From positions 434,001 to 498,000 of the forward strand of contig CAWJRN010000003.1 of NCBI GenBank assembly GCA_963845265.1: a stretch of DNA of 64,000 nucleotides, written 5' to 3'. Shown piece after piece: positions 28,086-36,250 of this stretch. The notes beneath the pieces were generated by a model. It was not told where the DNA came from. It did not search any database and was given only the letters and a program-made list of their open reading frames with translations. A program made the position numbers and the translations under genes. The number at the start of each line of letters is the position of its first letter. The stretch's first letter is position 1. This DNA is from DYRB01 sp963845265 (GTDB lineage Bacteria > Pseudomonadota > Gammaproteobacteria > Chromatiales > Chromatiaceae).

Positions 28086-29039
28086 TTACCGGAAGCCCGC
28101 TGCGGTGGCCGCTAGGATCAGGCCGGACATTCCCTGGAGCCCGCACTTGATCCCGGCCAGGCGATTGGCACGGGTGAGGGTCTCGGGTAATGCCTGCCCC
28201 CGAAGCAGGCCATCGATTACGGCGGCATTGAAGACATCGCCGGCCCCCAGCGTATCCACCAGTCGCTGGGGTGCCTGGGGCATGGCGTGCAGGACAGGCC
28301 CGCCACGGGTCCAGCCGTAGCTGCCACGGGCACCCCAGGCGAGGACGCAATGACGTGCCCGGCTCCGTTCTGCCTGTTCGGCGAGGAATTTCTCGGGGTT
28401 GGATGCTCCCAGGGCCAGGGCATAGGCCCGTGAGAACAGGAGCAGATCGGGCCAATTCAACAGTTGGTCTCCACTGGGCCTGAGCTTCTCCATCTCCAGG
28501 GAGATCGTCACCCCGGGCAGGCGTTCCCGCATCAAGTGCATCATGGCTAGGGTCTCGCCAGGGTTGCGCCCCTCGAAGTGCACCCAGGCGCAGTCTCGGC
28601 GCCATCGATCCGTGTGGGCGCTCAGCCCATGGGCGAGGTCGTCGGCGGTCAGTTCGGCCAGGTCGCGGTGGTGCACGATGGTGCGGCTGCCCGTGGCCTG
28701 GCTCAGGGCGATATACGAGGTGGGGGTCTGACCGCCAGGGTGGCGGACCGACAAGCTGGTGTCGACGGCGTGGCGCCTGAGGTCGGCGAGGATCAAGTCG
28801 CTGGCCGGGTCGTCCCCAAGGGTCCCGGCCCAGGCGCAGGGGCGGCCGAGTTGGCTCAGAACGACGAGGGAGTTGGTGGTGTTGCCGCCACGCACCTGAC
28901 GTTGGTCCAGGGCGCGGACCTCTGCGTCTTCCGCGGGATAGACCTGGACCTGGTTGATGATGTCCAGGGTTGCGATGCCGACCCCCAGAACGGTACCCGC
29001 GGGGCTGACTTGGGTGTTACTCATGGGTTGCGCTGCCAT
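28086..29039 (-). CDS. PfkB-family carbohydrate kinase
   Basis: A 317-residue ribokinase-fold sugar kinase. The N-terminal substrate region contains GVGIATLDIINQV and the glycine motif RQVRGGNTTNSLVVLSQLG. The C-terminal PfkB signature, DTLGAGDVFNAAVIDGLL, carries the catalytic Asp and the anion hole. The overall pattern resembles ketohexokinase-like members, but the sugar cannot be named from sequence. ATG 29039 gives the longest product; ATG 29024 (MSNTQ) is also possible. It ends a minus-strand group after the protease, MlaC-like and MazG-like genes, with no obvious functional link. Confidence 0.85.
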   Translation of the reverse strand: MAAQPMSNTQVSPAGTVLGVGIATLDIINQVQVYPAEDAEVRALDQRQVRGGNTTNSLVVLSQLGRPCAWAGTLGDDPASDLILADLRRHAVDTSLSVRHPGGQTPTSYIALSQATGSRTIVHHRDLAELTADDLAHGLSAHTDRWRRDCAWVHFEGRNPGETLAMMHLMRERLPGVTISLEMEKLRPSGDQLLNWPDLLLFSRAYALALGASNPEKFLAEQAERSRARHCVLAWGARGSYGWTRGGPVLHAMPQAPQRLVDTLGAGDVFNAAVIDGLLRGQALPETLTRANRLAGIKCGLQGMSGLILAATAAGFR

Positions 29040-29071
29040 TCCTGGCGCAGAGCGCCAGCATGCAAAAGGGG

Positions 29072-29683
29072 TCAGCGGGACTGGGCCCGCGTCTGGGATC
29101 GCAGCGTCAGGGTGTCGCCGCGCTGAATCAACTCGAAGCGCTTCAGGTAGTTCATGCCCAGCAGGACGTCGGAGCCTTCCATTCCGGGCAGGACCGTGGC
29201 CGAAACCCGACGTGCCGACAGGCCGCCTAGGTTGACCTCGTCGAGACGCGTGGACCAGGTGCGTACATCGCCGTTGGCGGTACGGCCAATGCCGCCGGGA
29301 CGCAAGGACAGGCCCAGCCGCTTTGCCAGGTCCAGGGGGAGTGAGACCTGGGTGGCCCCGGTGTCGAGCAGAAAGACCACAGGTTGCCCGTTGATGGTCC
29401 CGTCCGCGACATAGTGCCCCGCACGGTTACGCTGCAGGACGACCTGATGGACTCCGTCCGGGCCCGCCTCGCCCTCCGGGGTACGGTTTGGGTTGTGGGC
29501 GCCGTCGATCAGGCCCTGGAAGAACAGGACGACGATCAGCAGTCCCACCCCCCAGGCACCGAGCAGCATCAGTTTGCCGAGACTTGAGGGCAGGTCGTCT
29601 CCGGGCGTCGGGTCATGCATGCAGGGTGGGGCTCCGGGTTGGGCGCAGCCGGCAACGTCATTCGCATCGATCTGCTCTGTCAA
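29072..29683 (-). CDS. Membrane-anchored retropepsin-like aspartic protease (TIGR02281 type)
   Basis: A 203-residue protein with one membrane helix near residues 37-58 (LMLLGAWGVGLLIVVLFFQG) and a soluble domain after it. The active-site motif VVFLLDTGATQVSLPLDLAK is that of clan AA retropepsin-like proteases, which work as dimers with one Asp per chain. VLPGMEGSDVLLGMNYLKRF follows, the family's flap and C-terminal part. Such proteins are common in proteobacteria, and their substrates are mostly unknown. It lies between the PfkB kinase and the MlaC-like gene. Confidence 0.85.
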   Translation of the reverse strand: MTEQIDANDVAGCAQPGAPPCMHDPTPGDDLPSSLGKLMLLGAWGVGLLIVVLFFQGLIDGAHNPNRTPEGEAGPDGVHQVVLQRNRAGHYVADGTINGQPVVFLLDTGATQVSLPLDLAKRLGLSLRPGGIGRTANGDVRTWSTRLDEVNLGGLSARRVSATVLPGMEGSDVLLGMNYLKRFELIQRGDTLTLRSQTRAQSR

Positions 29684-29760
29684 ACCGGCGCAGGGCGGGG
29701 TCTACTGACAGAGCAGGGGTCGGGCGGCCGGGGTGGCGGGCACCGCGACCGCCGACGGTA

Positions 29761-30429
29761 TCAGCGGGTCGGTGCAGGACGAGGCCCTGGCGCCGGTGCT
29801 GCGGTGCGACTCATCTGGGTGCGGTAATAGGCCGCGACACTACGGCCGCCGGCCTCGACGTCGTAGACTTTCCAGCCGTCCGCCGAACGATACATGCGGA
29901 AGGTCATCTTGGTCGGATAGGCCCCCGGGCGGAGGATGCCCACCGGGACCTTGACCGAGCCCGCGGGTCCGGGTCGGGGGCGCAGATAGCGCACCTGCTG
30001 GCCCTCGTAGCCGCCCATCTGGGTGGCAAGAGAGGTCAGGAAGCTCGATTCGATCTTGGCCGCCATGGCCTTGCGATCCGCTTCGCTCATGCCCGCCCAG
30101 GCCGGGCCGGCGACCCACTTGGCCATGTAGTCGAAGTCGAAGAAGGGGGCGATCTCACGATCCAAGAAGGCGGCCGCTTGCAACTTGTTCGGCTGCTCGT
30201 CCTTGTTTGCCAGATAGCCGAGCAGCTTGTCCATGCCGCCCTTGAGCGTCTCGACGGCCTCGGCGCCAGGGTTGCGGGCCGGTGCGCTGCGGGCCGGCAT
30301 GCCAGCCGGACCATAGCCTGACGGGCCATAACCGGCCGGACCATAACCGGGGCCTGGGCCGAGTTGGGCCTGGGCGGTGCCAGTGACGACGGCGAGTAGG
30401 GTGAGTGGCAGCCAGAGACGATGAGTCAT
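29761..30429 (-). CDS. MlaC/Ttg2D-like periplasmic phospholipid-binding protein
   Basis: A 222-residue exported protein starting at ATG 30429 after an AGGAGG site. The signal peptide ends AQA-QL, and a Gly/Pro/Tyr-rich linker follows (PGPGYGPAGYGPSGYGPAG). The body matches MlaC (PF05494): FFDFDYMAKWVAGPAWAGMS, KIESSFLTSLATQMGGYEGQ, then a closing strand with DGWKVYDVEAGGRSVAAYYR. MlaC carries phospholipids between the membranes. No mlaFEDB genes are nearby, so this is a solitary member and its partner is unknown. The Tyr/Gly/Pro linker is unusual for MlaC. Confidence 0.7.
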   Translation of the reverse strand: MTHRLWLPLTLLAVVTGTAQAQLGPGPGYGPAGYGPSGYGPAGMPARSAPARNPGAEAVETLKGGMDKLLGYLANKDEQPNKLQAAAFLDREIAPFFDFDYMAKWVAGPAWAGMSEADRKAMAAKIESSFLTSLATQMGGYEGQQVRYLRPRPGPAGSVKVPVGILRPGAYPTKMTFRMYRSADGWKVYDVEAGGRSVAAYYRTQMSRTAAPAPGPRPAPTR

Positions 30430-30543
30430 GGGGTTCCTCCTGATAGTTTTCGTGTCGCCGATGGGATATCCCACGGCCGGGCGCAGGGTGCCAATGAAGA
30501 CCGTGAAAAGCAACTGGTCGCGGACCGGTGACGCGCCCCGGGG

Positions 30544-30960
30544 TCAGGTCGAAGCGTCTGGGTATTCCGCCGCACGGCGGGCGTCGCCGCGTACCTGCTC
30601 GGCAGGGTAACGGGCCTCGTTGAGGGCAATCTTCTCGTAGGCGGCAGCGATGGGGTCGATGTCCAGGCGTTCGCACAGACGGACCACGTAGATCAGGATG
30701 TCCGCCAGTTCGTGGGCGACCTCGCGGCGCTTGCTGGGGCTGAGGGCCGCGCTCTGGGCCTCGGTCAGCCATTGGAAATGCTCCAACAACTCCCCGCATT
30801 CGCCTGCCAGGGCCATTGAGAGGTTCTTTGGAGAGTGGAACTGCTCCCAGTCCCGGATGCGGGCGAAGGCAAGCAGGCGGGCGTCGAGTGCCGCCAGGCT
30901 GTCGGGTGGCAGCCCCTGGGGACGCGTTGGCTGGTCTGATGGCGGGGTTGTTACGGGCAT
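30544..30960 (-). CDS. MazG-like nucleotide pyrophosphohydrolase
   Basis: A 138-residue all-alpha NTP pyrophosphatase of the MazG/dCTPase (RS21-C6) type. The Mg-binding acidic motif is visible: SMALAGECGELLEHFQWLTE (ExxE), followed by HELADILIYVVRLCERLDID (E-x-x-D). DWEQFHSPKNL is the usual N-terminal signature. The family hydrolyses non-canonical or excess dNTPs such as dCTP to monophosphates, cleaning the nucleotide pool. It is the first gene of the minus-strand group at 28-31 kb. Confidence 0.88.
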   Translation of the reverse strand: MPVTTPPSDQPTRPQGLPPDSLAALDARLLAFARIRDWEQFHSPKNLSMALAGECGELLEHFQWLTEAQSAALSPSKRREVAHELADILIYVVRLCERLDIDPIAAAYEKIALNEARYPAEQVRGDARRAAEYPDAST

Positions 30961-31125
30961 GGTCGATGGGTCTCGCTGACGAGGATGGGGTGGGATTATC
31001 CCGGGCGCGAATTCTCATGGGTCACAGACGGCGGATTCTAACCCGTCAGCCGGGTGCCATCGGTCTCGGGTACCATCCGGGCTGGATACAATGCCCATCT
31101 ACGCCCACTCATCGAGGAATTCCCT

Positions 31126-32007
31126 ATGGCGGATATCGCCTTCATCGGTCTCGGCATCATGGGGCGGCCCATGGCCCTGAATCTGCTCCGCGCGGGCCAC
31201 CGACTCTTTGTCCATGCGCGCCGCGCCGAGTCAATGGCGCCGCTCATCGAGGCCGGCGCGGTCGGTTGCAGCAACCCGGCGCAGGCAGCGCGCCAGGCCG
31301 AGGTCGTCTTCACCATGGTGTCGGATACCCCAGACGTGGAGCAGGTCATCCTCGGAACCGGTGCCGACGATGGGGTCCTGGCCGGGGCCGCGGCTGGGAC
31401 CCTGGTGGTGGATATGAGCACTATCTCCCCCTCGGCCACGCGGAACCTGGCGGCGCGGATCAGCGAACAGGGCGCGGAGATGCTCGATGCGCCGGTCTCC
31501 GGCGGCGAGGCCGGGGCCGTCGCGGGGACCCTGTCTATCATGGTCGGCGGCAGTGCGGCCGCATTCGCCCGCGTCAGGCCACTGTTCGAGGTCCTTGGAA
31601 AGAACATCGTCCATGTCGGCGCCAACGGTGCCGGACAGGTGGCTAAGGGGTGTAATCAGGTCGTCATTGCGCAGACCCTGTTGGGGGTCGGTGAGGCCTT
31701 CATGCTCGCCAAGGCATCGGGGGTGGATCCGGCCAAGGTCCGAGAGGCCCTGCTGGGGGGCTTCGCCAACAGCAAGGTTCTGGAGGTCCATGGCCAACGC
31801 CTGCTGGAGGGTAACTATGTTCCGGGCTTCAAGGCGCGGTTGCACCAAAAGGATATGCGCATCGTCTTGGAGACCGCGCAGGCGCTGGGCATCGGCCTGC
31901 CCGGTACGGCCCAATTTGCCCAGTTCCTCAATGCCCTGGTCGGTCAAGGGATGGGGGAGATGGATTCGTCCGCGGTCTTCGGGCTACAGGAGCGACTGTC
32001 GAGTTAG
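31126..32007 (+). CDS. garR: 2-hydroxy-3-oxopropionate reductase (tartronate semialdehyde reductase) family
   Basis: A 293-residue beta-hydroxyacid dehydrogenase. Residues 3-17 form the Rossmann motif (IAFIGLGIMGRPMALNL). The substrate-binding signature is DAPVSGGEAGAVAGTLS, and the catalytic lysine lies in NGAGQVAKGCNQV. The pattern GFANSKVLEVHGQRLLEGNY fits tartronate semialdehyde reductase (GarR/GlxR), which makes glycerate from glyoxylate-derived tartronate semialdehyde; related 3-hydroxyisobutyrate dehydrogenases are the alternative. The ATG at 31126 after GAGGAATTCC is chosen over an upstream in-frame start at 31054. Confidence 0.82.
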   Translation: MADIAFIGLGIMGRPMALNLLRAGHRLFVHARRAESMAPLIEAGAVGCSNPAQAARQAEVVFTMVSDTPDVEQVILGTGADDGVLAGAAAGTLVVDMSTISPSATRNLAARISEQGAEMLDAPVSGGEAGAVAGTLSIMVGGSAAAFARVRPLFEVLGKNIVHVGANGAGQVAKGCNQVVIAQTLLGVGEAFMLAKASGVDPAKVREALLGGFANSKVLEVHGQRLLEGNYVPGFKARLHQKDMRIVLETAQALGIGLPGTAQFAQFLNALVGQGMGEMDSSAVFGLQERLSS

Positions 32008-32476
32008 TTGTCCGCACGCTCCGCCAGCCATCGATCGCGCCAGTGCGAGGTCGGCGGTCACCGGAAGTCATGGAAACATAAGGCTAAATGCCCCGCTCCT
32101 TAATGGCGTGATTGCAGTGCCCCGCCACTTCGTTAGGGGGTCGGTCATGGTTGCGGCCAGCAGTGCAACCCCTGGTGGACTGCGCGGAGCTTGTCCACCC
32201 TACGGCTGCCTCGTTGAGTGGCCGGAACGATGATCAAGGCCCTTCGTCAGCAAGCCCGTAGGGTTCCCGCACGCTCAGCAAGGGACTGTCTGCCCACTTT
32301 TGTGCGTACACTCGTACAACCGGCCCGTGCGTCGGAAAGCAATCTTCATTATTGTTCGACAGCAGGTTCGCCCTGTGGGAGTCTGCCTGACGGCTCGCCC
32401 GAATCGGACCCGGGTTCGATATTGGCGTTCCTAAAACGAAACTAGCTCGCGAACTACTGAATTGGAGTACATCATC
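32008..32476. other. Gene-free leader region of the C4-dicarboxylate locus
   Basis: About 470 bp with no convincing gene. It includes GCTTGTCCACCCTACGG (about 32187), which resembles part of an intergenic hairpin repeat. The promoter of dctP must lie here, but no clear -24/-12 (sigma-54) or other box could be fixed by eye. Confidence 0.4.
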
Positions 32477-33478
32477 ATGCGTAAGCTCACCGCGGTTGCT
32501 GTCGGCCTCGCTGCCATCCTGGCGACGGGGGTGACCCTGGCCGCCGACCCCATCGTCATCAAGTTCGCCCATGTCGTGGCGGAGAACACACCCAAGGGCC
32601 AGATGGCCGATAAGTTCAAAGAGCTGGCGGAGGCTAGGTTGCCTGGTAAGGTGATCGTCGAGGTCTACCCCAATTCTCAGCTCTTCGGCGACGACAAGGT
32701 GCTGGAGGCGATGCTGCTCGGCGATGTCCAGCTGGCCGCCCCAAGTCTGTCCAAGTTCAGCCGTTACACCAAGAAGCTCGATATCTTCGATCTGCCCTTC
32801 TTGTTCGACAACATGGCTGCGGTCGACCGCTTCCAGCAGGGGCCGGATGGCCAGAAATTGCTCAGTTCGCTGAAGAAGAAGGGCCTGGTCGGCTTGGGCT
32901 ACCTGCACAACGGCCTGAAGCAGATGTCCGCCGACAAGCCGCTGCGGGTGCCGGAGGACGCAAGGGGTCTCAAGTTCCGCATCCAGGCCTCGGATGTACT
33001 GGCGGCCCAGTATGAGGTGTTGGGTGCCCTCCCTGTGAAGAAGCCTTTCTCCGAGGTCTTTACCCTGCTCCAGACCAGGGCTATCGATGGGACCGAGAAC
33101 CCTTGGTCGAACACCTATTCGAAGAAGTTCTTCGAGGTGCAGCCCTTCATCACCGAGACCGATCATGGTCTGCTGGACTACATGGTCGTGACCTCCGCCG
33201 AGTTCTGGATGGACCTGCCGGACGACGTGCGCACCGAACTCGACGCCGCCCTGAAGGAGGCGGTCGCCTTCGGCAACGAGGTCTCCGCTAAGCAGGCCCT
33301 GGACGATCGCCAGAAGATCATCGATTCCAAGCGTTCGGAAGTCATCCCCCTAACCGCTGCCGAGCGTGCCCAATGGGTCGAGGCCATGCAGCCCGTGTGG
33401 AAGCAGTTTGAGGGGCAAATCGGCAAGGACCTGATCGAGGCAGCACGTGCCTCGAATCAGGTCGCCGCCGGCAAGTAG
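32477..33478 (+). CDS. dctP: TRAP transporter solute-binding protein, C4-dicarboxylate type
   Basis: A 333-residue periplasmic binding protein. The signal peptide is MRKLTAVAVGLAAILATGVT ending LA-AD. The mature start IVIKFAHVVAENTPKGQMAD and the segments EVYPNSQLFGDDKVLEAMLL, GLKFRIQASDVLAAQYEVLG and FSEVFTLLQTRAIDGTENPW are typical of DctP for succinate, malate and fumarate; the Arg in KFRIQ is the carboxylate-binding residue of the family. The start at 32477 follows a GGAG site, with the in-frame codon at 32462 less likely. It is the first gene of the dctPQM set, and the malic enzyme and succinate dehydrogenase genes downstream support dicarboxylates as substrate. Confidence 0.93.
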   Translation: MRKLTAVAVGLAAILATGVTLAADPIVIKFAHVVAENTPKGQMADKFKELAEARLPGKVIVEVYPNSQLFGDDKVLEAMLLGDVQLAAPSLSKFSRYTKKLDIFDLPFLFDNMAAVDRFQQGPDGQKLLSSLKKKGLVGLGYLHNGLKQMSADKPLRVPEDARGLKFRIQASDVLAAQYEVLGALPVKKPFSEVFTLLQTRAIDGTENPWSNTYSKKFFEVQPFITETDHGLLDYMVVTSAEFWMDLPDDVRTELDAALKEAVAFGNEVSAKQALDDRQKIIDSKRSEVIPLTAAERAQWVEAMQPVWKQFEGQIGKDLIEAARASNQVAAGK

Positions 33479-33505
33479 CAAATAGCAAGTAGTGTGACGG
33501 AAGGC

Positions 33506-33535
33506 AGGCCGACGGTTGGCGTCGGCCTGTTCTTC
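33506..33535 (+). terminator. Stem-loop after dctP
   Basis: AGGCCGAC (33506-33513) and GTCGGCCT (33521-33528) form a perfect 8-bp stem with a 7-nt loop, followed by GTTCTTC. Between dctP and dctQ such a partial terminator would let the abundant binding protein be made in excess over the membrane subunits. Confidence 0.6.
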
Positions 33536-33692
33536 GGGCCCTGCCGAGGACCCTAACCGAGTTCCTGATAGCGTGATGTTCGTAACGTCCGTCTGGGTCC
33601 ATGGCCATCTGTTTGCCATCGGATCCGGGTTTGGACCATAACAAGAACCAGGCCCAGTCTCAGGCAGGGCCGTCGCCATTGGAGACAAGCCC

Positions 33693-34238
33693 ATGTTCTT
33701 TCGTCTCGTCAATCAGGCAGAGGAGGCGATCATCTCCCTCCTCTTGGTCGGCATGACCCTTCTGGTCTTCACCGACGTGGTGATGCGCTTCGGCTTCCAT
33801 GCCGGGCTGCTGTGGTCCGAAGAGTTGACGCTGCTGATGTCGGCTTGGTTCGTCCTCTTCGGGGCCTCCTATGGCCTCAAGGTTGGCGCCCATATCGGGG
33901 TGGACGCCCTGGTGACGCGCTTTGGATCCGTTGGTCAGCGGGTATTGACCGGGATTGGGGTCCTGCTGAGCCTGGCCTATTGCGGACTCTTTATCTATGG
34001 TGCCTGGATCTACCTGGCGAAGATGCACAAGATCGGCATCGAGCTGGAGGATCTGACGATCCAAGCCTGGATTGCCCATAGCATTCTGCTCATCGGCTTC
34101 GTGCTTCTCGGTATTCGACTGCTCGAACTCCTATGGGCCGTGGCCACGGGCAGGGCGACGAGCTTCGGGCACAAGGACGAGGCGCATGAGAGCCTGCGCC
34201 TGGCCGAGCAGCTCAAGAAGGAGGAGGGACTCCAATGA
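33693..34238 (+). CDS. dctQ: TRAP transporter small permease subunit
   Basis: A 181-residue four-helix membrane protein. It has AEEAIISLLLVGMTLLVFTD in the first span, the family motif WSEELTLLMSAWFVLFGASY, then KVGAHIGVDALVTRF. DctQ supports the large permease DctM in Na+-driven uptake of C4-dicarboxylates. The start is 214 bp after dctP, and the gene overlaps dctM by 4 bp. The C-terminal segment is charged (HKDEAHESLRLAEQLKKEEG). Confidence 0.9.
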   Translation: MFFRLVNQAEEAIISLLLVGMTLLVFTDVVMRFGFHAGLLWSEELTLLMSAWFVLFGASYGLKVGAHIGVDALVTRFGSVGQRVLTGIGVLLSLAYCGLFIYGAWIYLAKMHKIGIELEDLTIQAWIAHSILLIGFVLLGIRLLELLWAVATGRATSFGHKDEAHESLRLAEQLKKEEGLQ

Positions 34239-35635
34239 CCATCGCGACCCTCTTCCTGCTCCTGTTCGGCTGCATGCTCATCGGCATGCCGATCGCCATC
34301 TCGCTCGGTTTTGCGAGCATCGTGACCATTCTGCTGTTTTCCCACGACTCGCTCGCCTCCATTGCGCTCAAGCTGTTTGAGGCCGTCTCGGCCCATTACA
34401 CCCTGCTCGCGATCCCGTTTTTCATCCTGTCCTCGGCCTTCCTTTCCACCGGGGGCGTAGCGCGGCGACTCATCCGCTTCGCCATCGACGTGGTCGGGCA
34501 TATCCGGGGTGGCCTGGCGATGGCCTCTATCCTTGCCTGCATGTTGTTTGCGGCCGTATCCGGGTCGTCTCCGGCCACGGTGGCGGCCATCGGGACCATC
34601 GTCATCACCGGCATGGTGCGGTCCGGCTATCCCAAGGAGCTGGCGGCGGGCGTCATCACCACCGCGGGCACCCTGGGTATCCTGATCCCGCCCTCCATCG
34701 TGATGCTGGTGTATTCGGCCGCCACCGAGGTCTCGGCGTCCCGCATGTTCATGGCCGGCTTTATACCCGGCCTGCTCATGGGGCTGATGCTGATGGTGGT
34801 CATCTATATCGTCGCGCGGGTCAAGAACCTGCCAGCACAACCCTTCCCTGGGATTCGCGGGGTTCTCAAGAGCGCGGGCATCGCCATGGGCGGCCTCATG
34901 CTCATCGTCATCGTGCTGGGGTCGATCTACGGCGGCATTGCCAGCCCGACGGAGGCAGCCGCCGTGTCTGCGGTCTATGCCTTCCTGGTTGCGGTCATCG
35001 GCTATCGCGATATGGGACCCCTGAAGGGTGTCCCCTGGACGAAGCCGGGCGAGAACCCGGTGAGCGTGGTCGTCCGCAATACCTGGCAGGTGCTCTGGGC
35101 CCTAGCGGTCAGTGCCTTCCATCCAGAGGTCCGCAAGGTGGTGTTGGACGGGGCCAAGGTCAGCATCATGCTGCTGTTCATCATTGCCAACGCCATGCTC
35201 TTCGCCCATGTGCTAACCACCGAGCGCATCCCCCATCACATCGCCGAGGCCATCGTTGGTTGGGGCCTGCAACCCTGGATGTTCCTGGTGGTGGTCAACC
35301 TCCTGCTGTTGGCCGCGGGCAATTTCATGGAGCCCTCCGCCATCATCCTCATCATGGCCCCCATCCTGTTCCCGATCGCCGTGCAATTGGGGATAGACCC
35401 GATCCACCTGGGCATCATCATGGTGGTGAATATGGAGATCGGCATGTTGACGCCGCCTGTGGGCCTCAACCTGTTCGTCACCGCGGGCATTACAGGCAAC
35501 AGTATGGGCTGGGTCATCAAGGCCGTGCTGCCCTGGATGCTGCTCCTATTGTGCTTCCTGATGATCATCACCTATATCCCGCAGGTATCTCTGTTCCTGC
35601 CGGAGTTCATCGATAAGCTACACGGCTACAACTAA
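34235..35635 (+). CDS. dctM: TRAP transporter large permease subunit
   Basis: A 466-residue membrane protein with about 12 spans, the transport channel of the TRAP system. Family motifs include LLAIPFFILSSAFLSTGGVA, AAVSGSSPATVAAIGTIVIT and TLGILIPPSIVMLVYSAATE, with NFMEPSAIILIMAPILFPIA and GMLTPPVGLNLFVTAGITG in the second half. It couples Na+ entry to substrate taken over from DctP. The start overlaps the end of dctQ (ATGA-type), indicating translational coupling. A universal stress protein gene follows after 5 bp. Confidence 0.94.
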   Translation: MTIATLFLLLFGCMLIGMPIAISLGFASIVTILLFSHDSLASIALKLFEAVSAHYTLLAIPFFILSSAFLSTGGVARRLIRFAIDVVGHIRGGLAMASILACMLFAAVSGSSPATVAAIGTIVITGMVRSGYPKELAAGVITTAGTLGILIPPSIVMLVYSAATEVSASRMFMAGFIPGLLMGLMLMVVIYIVARVKNLPAQPFPGIRGVLKSAGIAMGGLMLIVIVLGSIYGGIASPTEAAAVSAVYAFLVAVIGYRDMGPLKGVPWTKPGENPVSVVVRNTWQVLWALAVSAFHPEVRKVVLDGAKVSIMLLFIIANAMLFAHVLTTERIPHHIAEAIVGWGLQPWMFLVVVNLLLLAAGNFMEPSAIILIMAPILFPIAVQLGIDPIHLGIIMVVNMEIGMLTPPVGLNLFVTAGITGNSMGWVIKAVLPWMLLLLCFLMIITYIPQVSLFLPEFIDKLHGYN

Positions 35636-35640
35636 GGGGT

Positions 35641-36145
35641 ATGGCAGTGGCCAATAAAGAAACCATCAAGACCATCATCTATGCGTCGGATCAGGGGAAC
35701 CACATGAGGCCCGTGTTTCGCCGGGCCCTGGCCATGGCCGAGAGCTTCGGTGCCCAGATCGTCATGGTCCATGTGGCCGAGCCCCTGACTTCCACCGGCC
35801 TGGCGGTGGTGGAGGCCTATCTGTCCAAGGAGCAATTCGAGGAGCACCAGCACGAGGGGATGCAGAAGATCCTCGTGCAGATGCGTGAGCGTATCGCCAA
35901 GTTCTGTGAGGACGAGACCGGCGAATGCCCCAAGGACTCGCCACTTGGTCTCCGACGTGGTGGTCGTGCACGGCCGACCCGGGGAGGAGATTCCGCGCCA
36001 GGCCAAGCTGCATAAGGCAGACCTGATCGTCATGGGGAGTTGCTCCCATAGCCTGTTGGGGCACGGCCTGCTGGGTTCGACCGCGCGTCGGGTGATCCAG
36101 GGCAGCGAGATTCCCGTGCTCGTGGTGCCAAATTGTAAGCATTGA
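35641..36145 (+). CDS. Universal stress protein (UspA family), frameshifted
   Basis: A single-domain Usp of about 168 residues beginning MAVANKETIKTIIYASDQGN. The first half has AQIVMVHVAEPLTSTGLAVV. The second half carries the nucleotide-binding pattern DLIVMGSCSHSLLGHGLLGS followed by TARRVIQGSEIPVLVV, which fits G-x2-G-x9-G-(S/T) of ATP-binding Usps. One extra base at about 35932-35941 separates ECPKD from RHLVSDVVVVHG; the span is 3n+1. It begins 5 bp after dctM. Usp genes next to TRAP permeases are a known arrangement, thought to tune transport to energy state. Confidence 0.85.
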
Positions 36146-36250
36146 GCACAGTTCCGAAAAACACTGGTTTAATGCCCACCCTTCGGGCATGAGGGCCCGC
36201 GGGCAGCCGTAGCGCGCTGCCCTGGCTCTACCCCTTCACACGAGCAGGCT

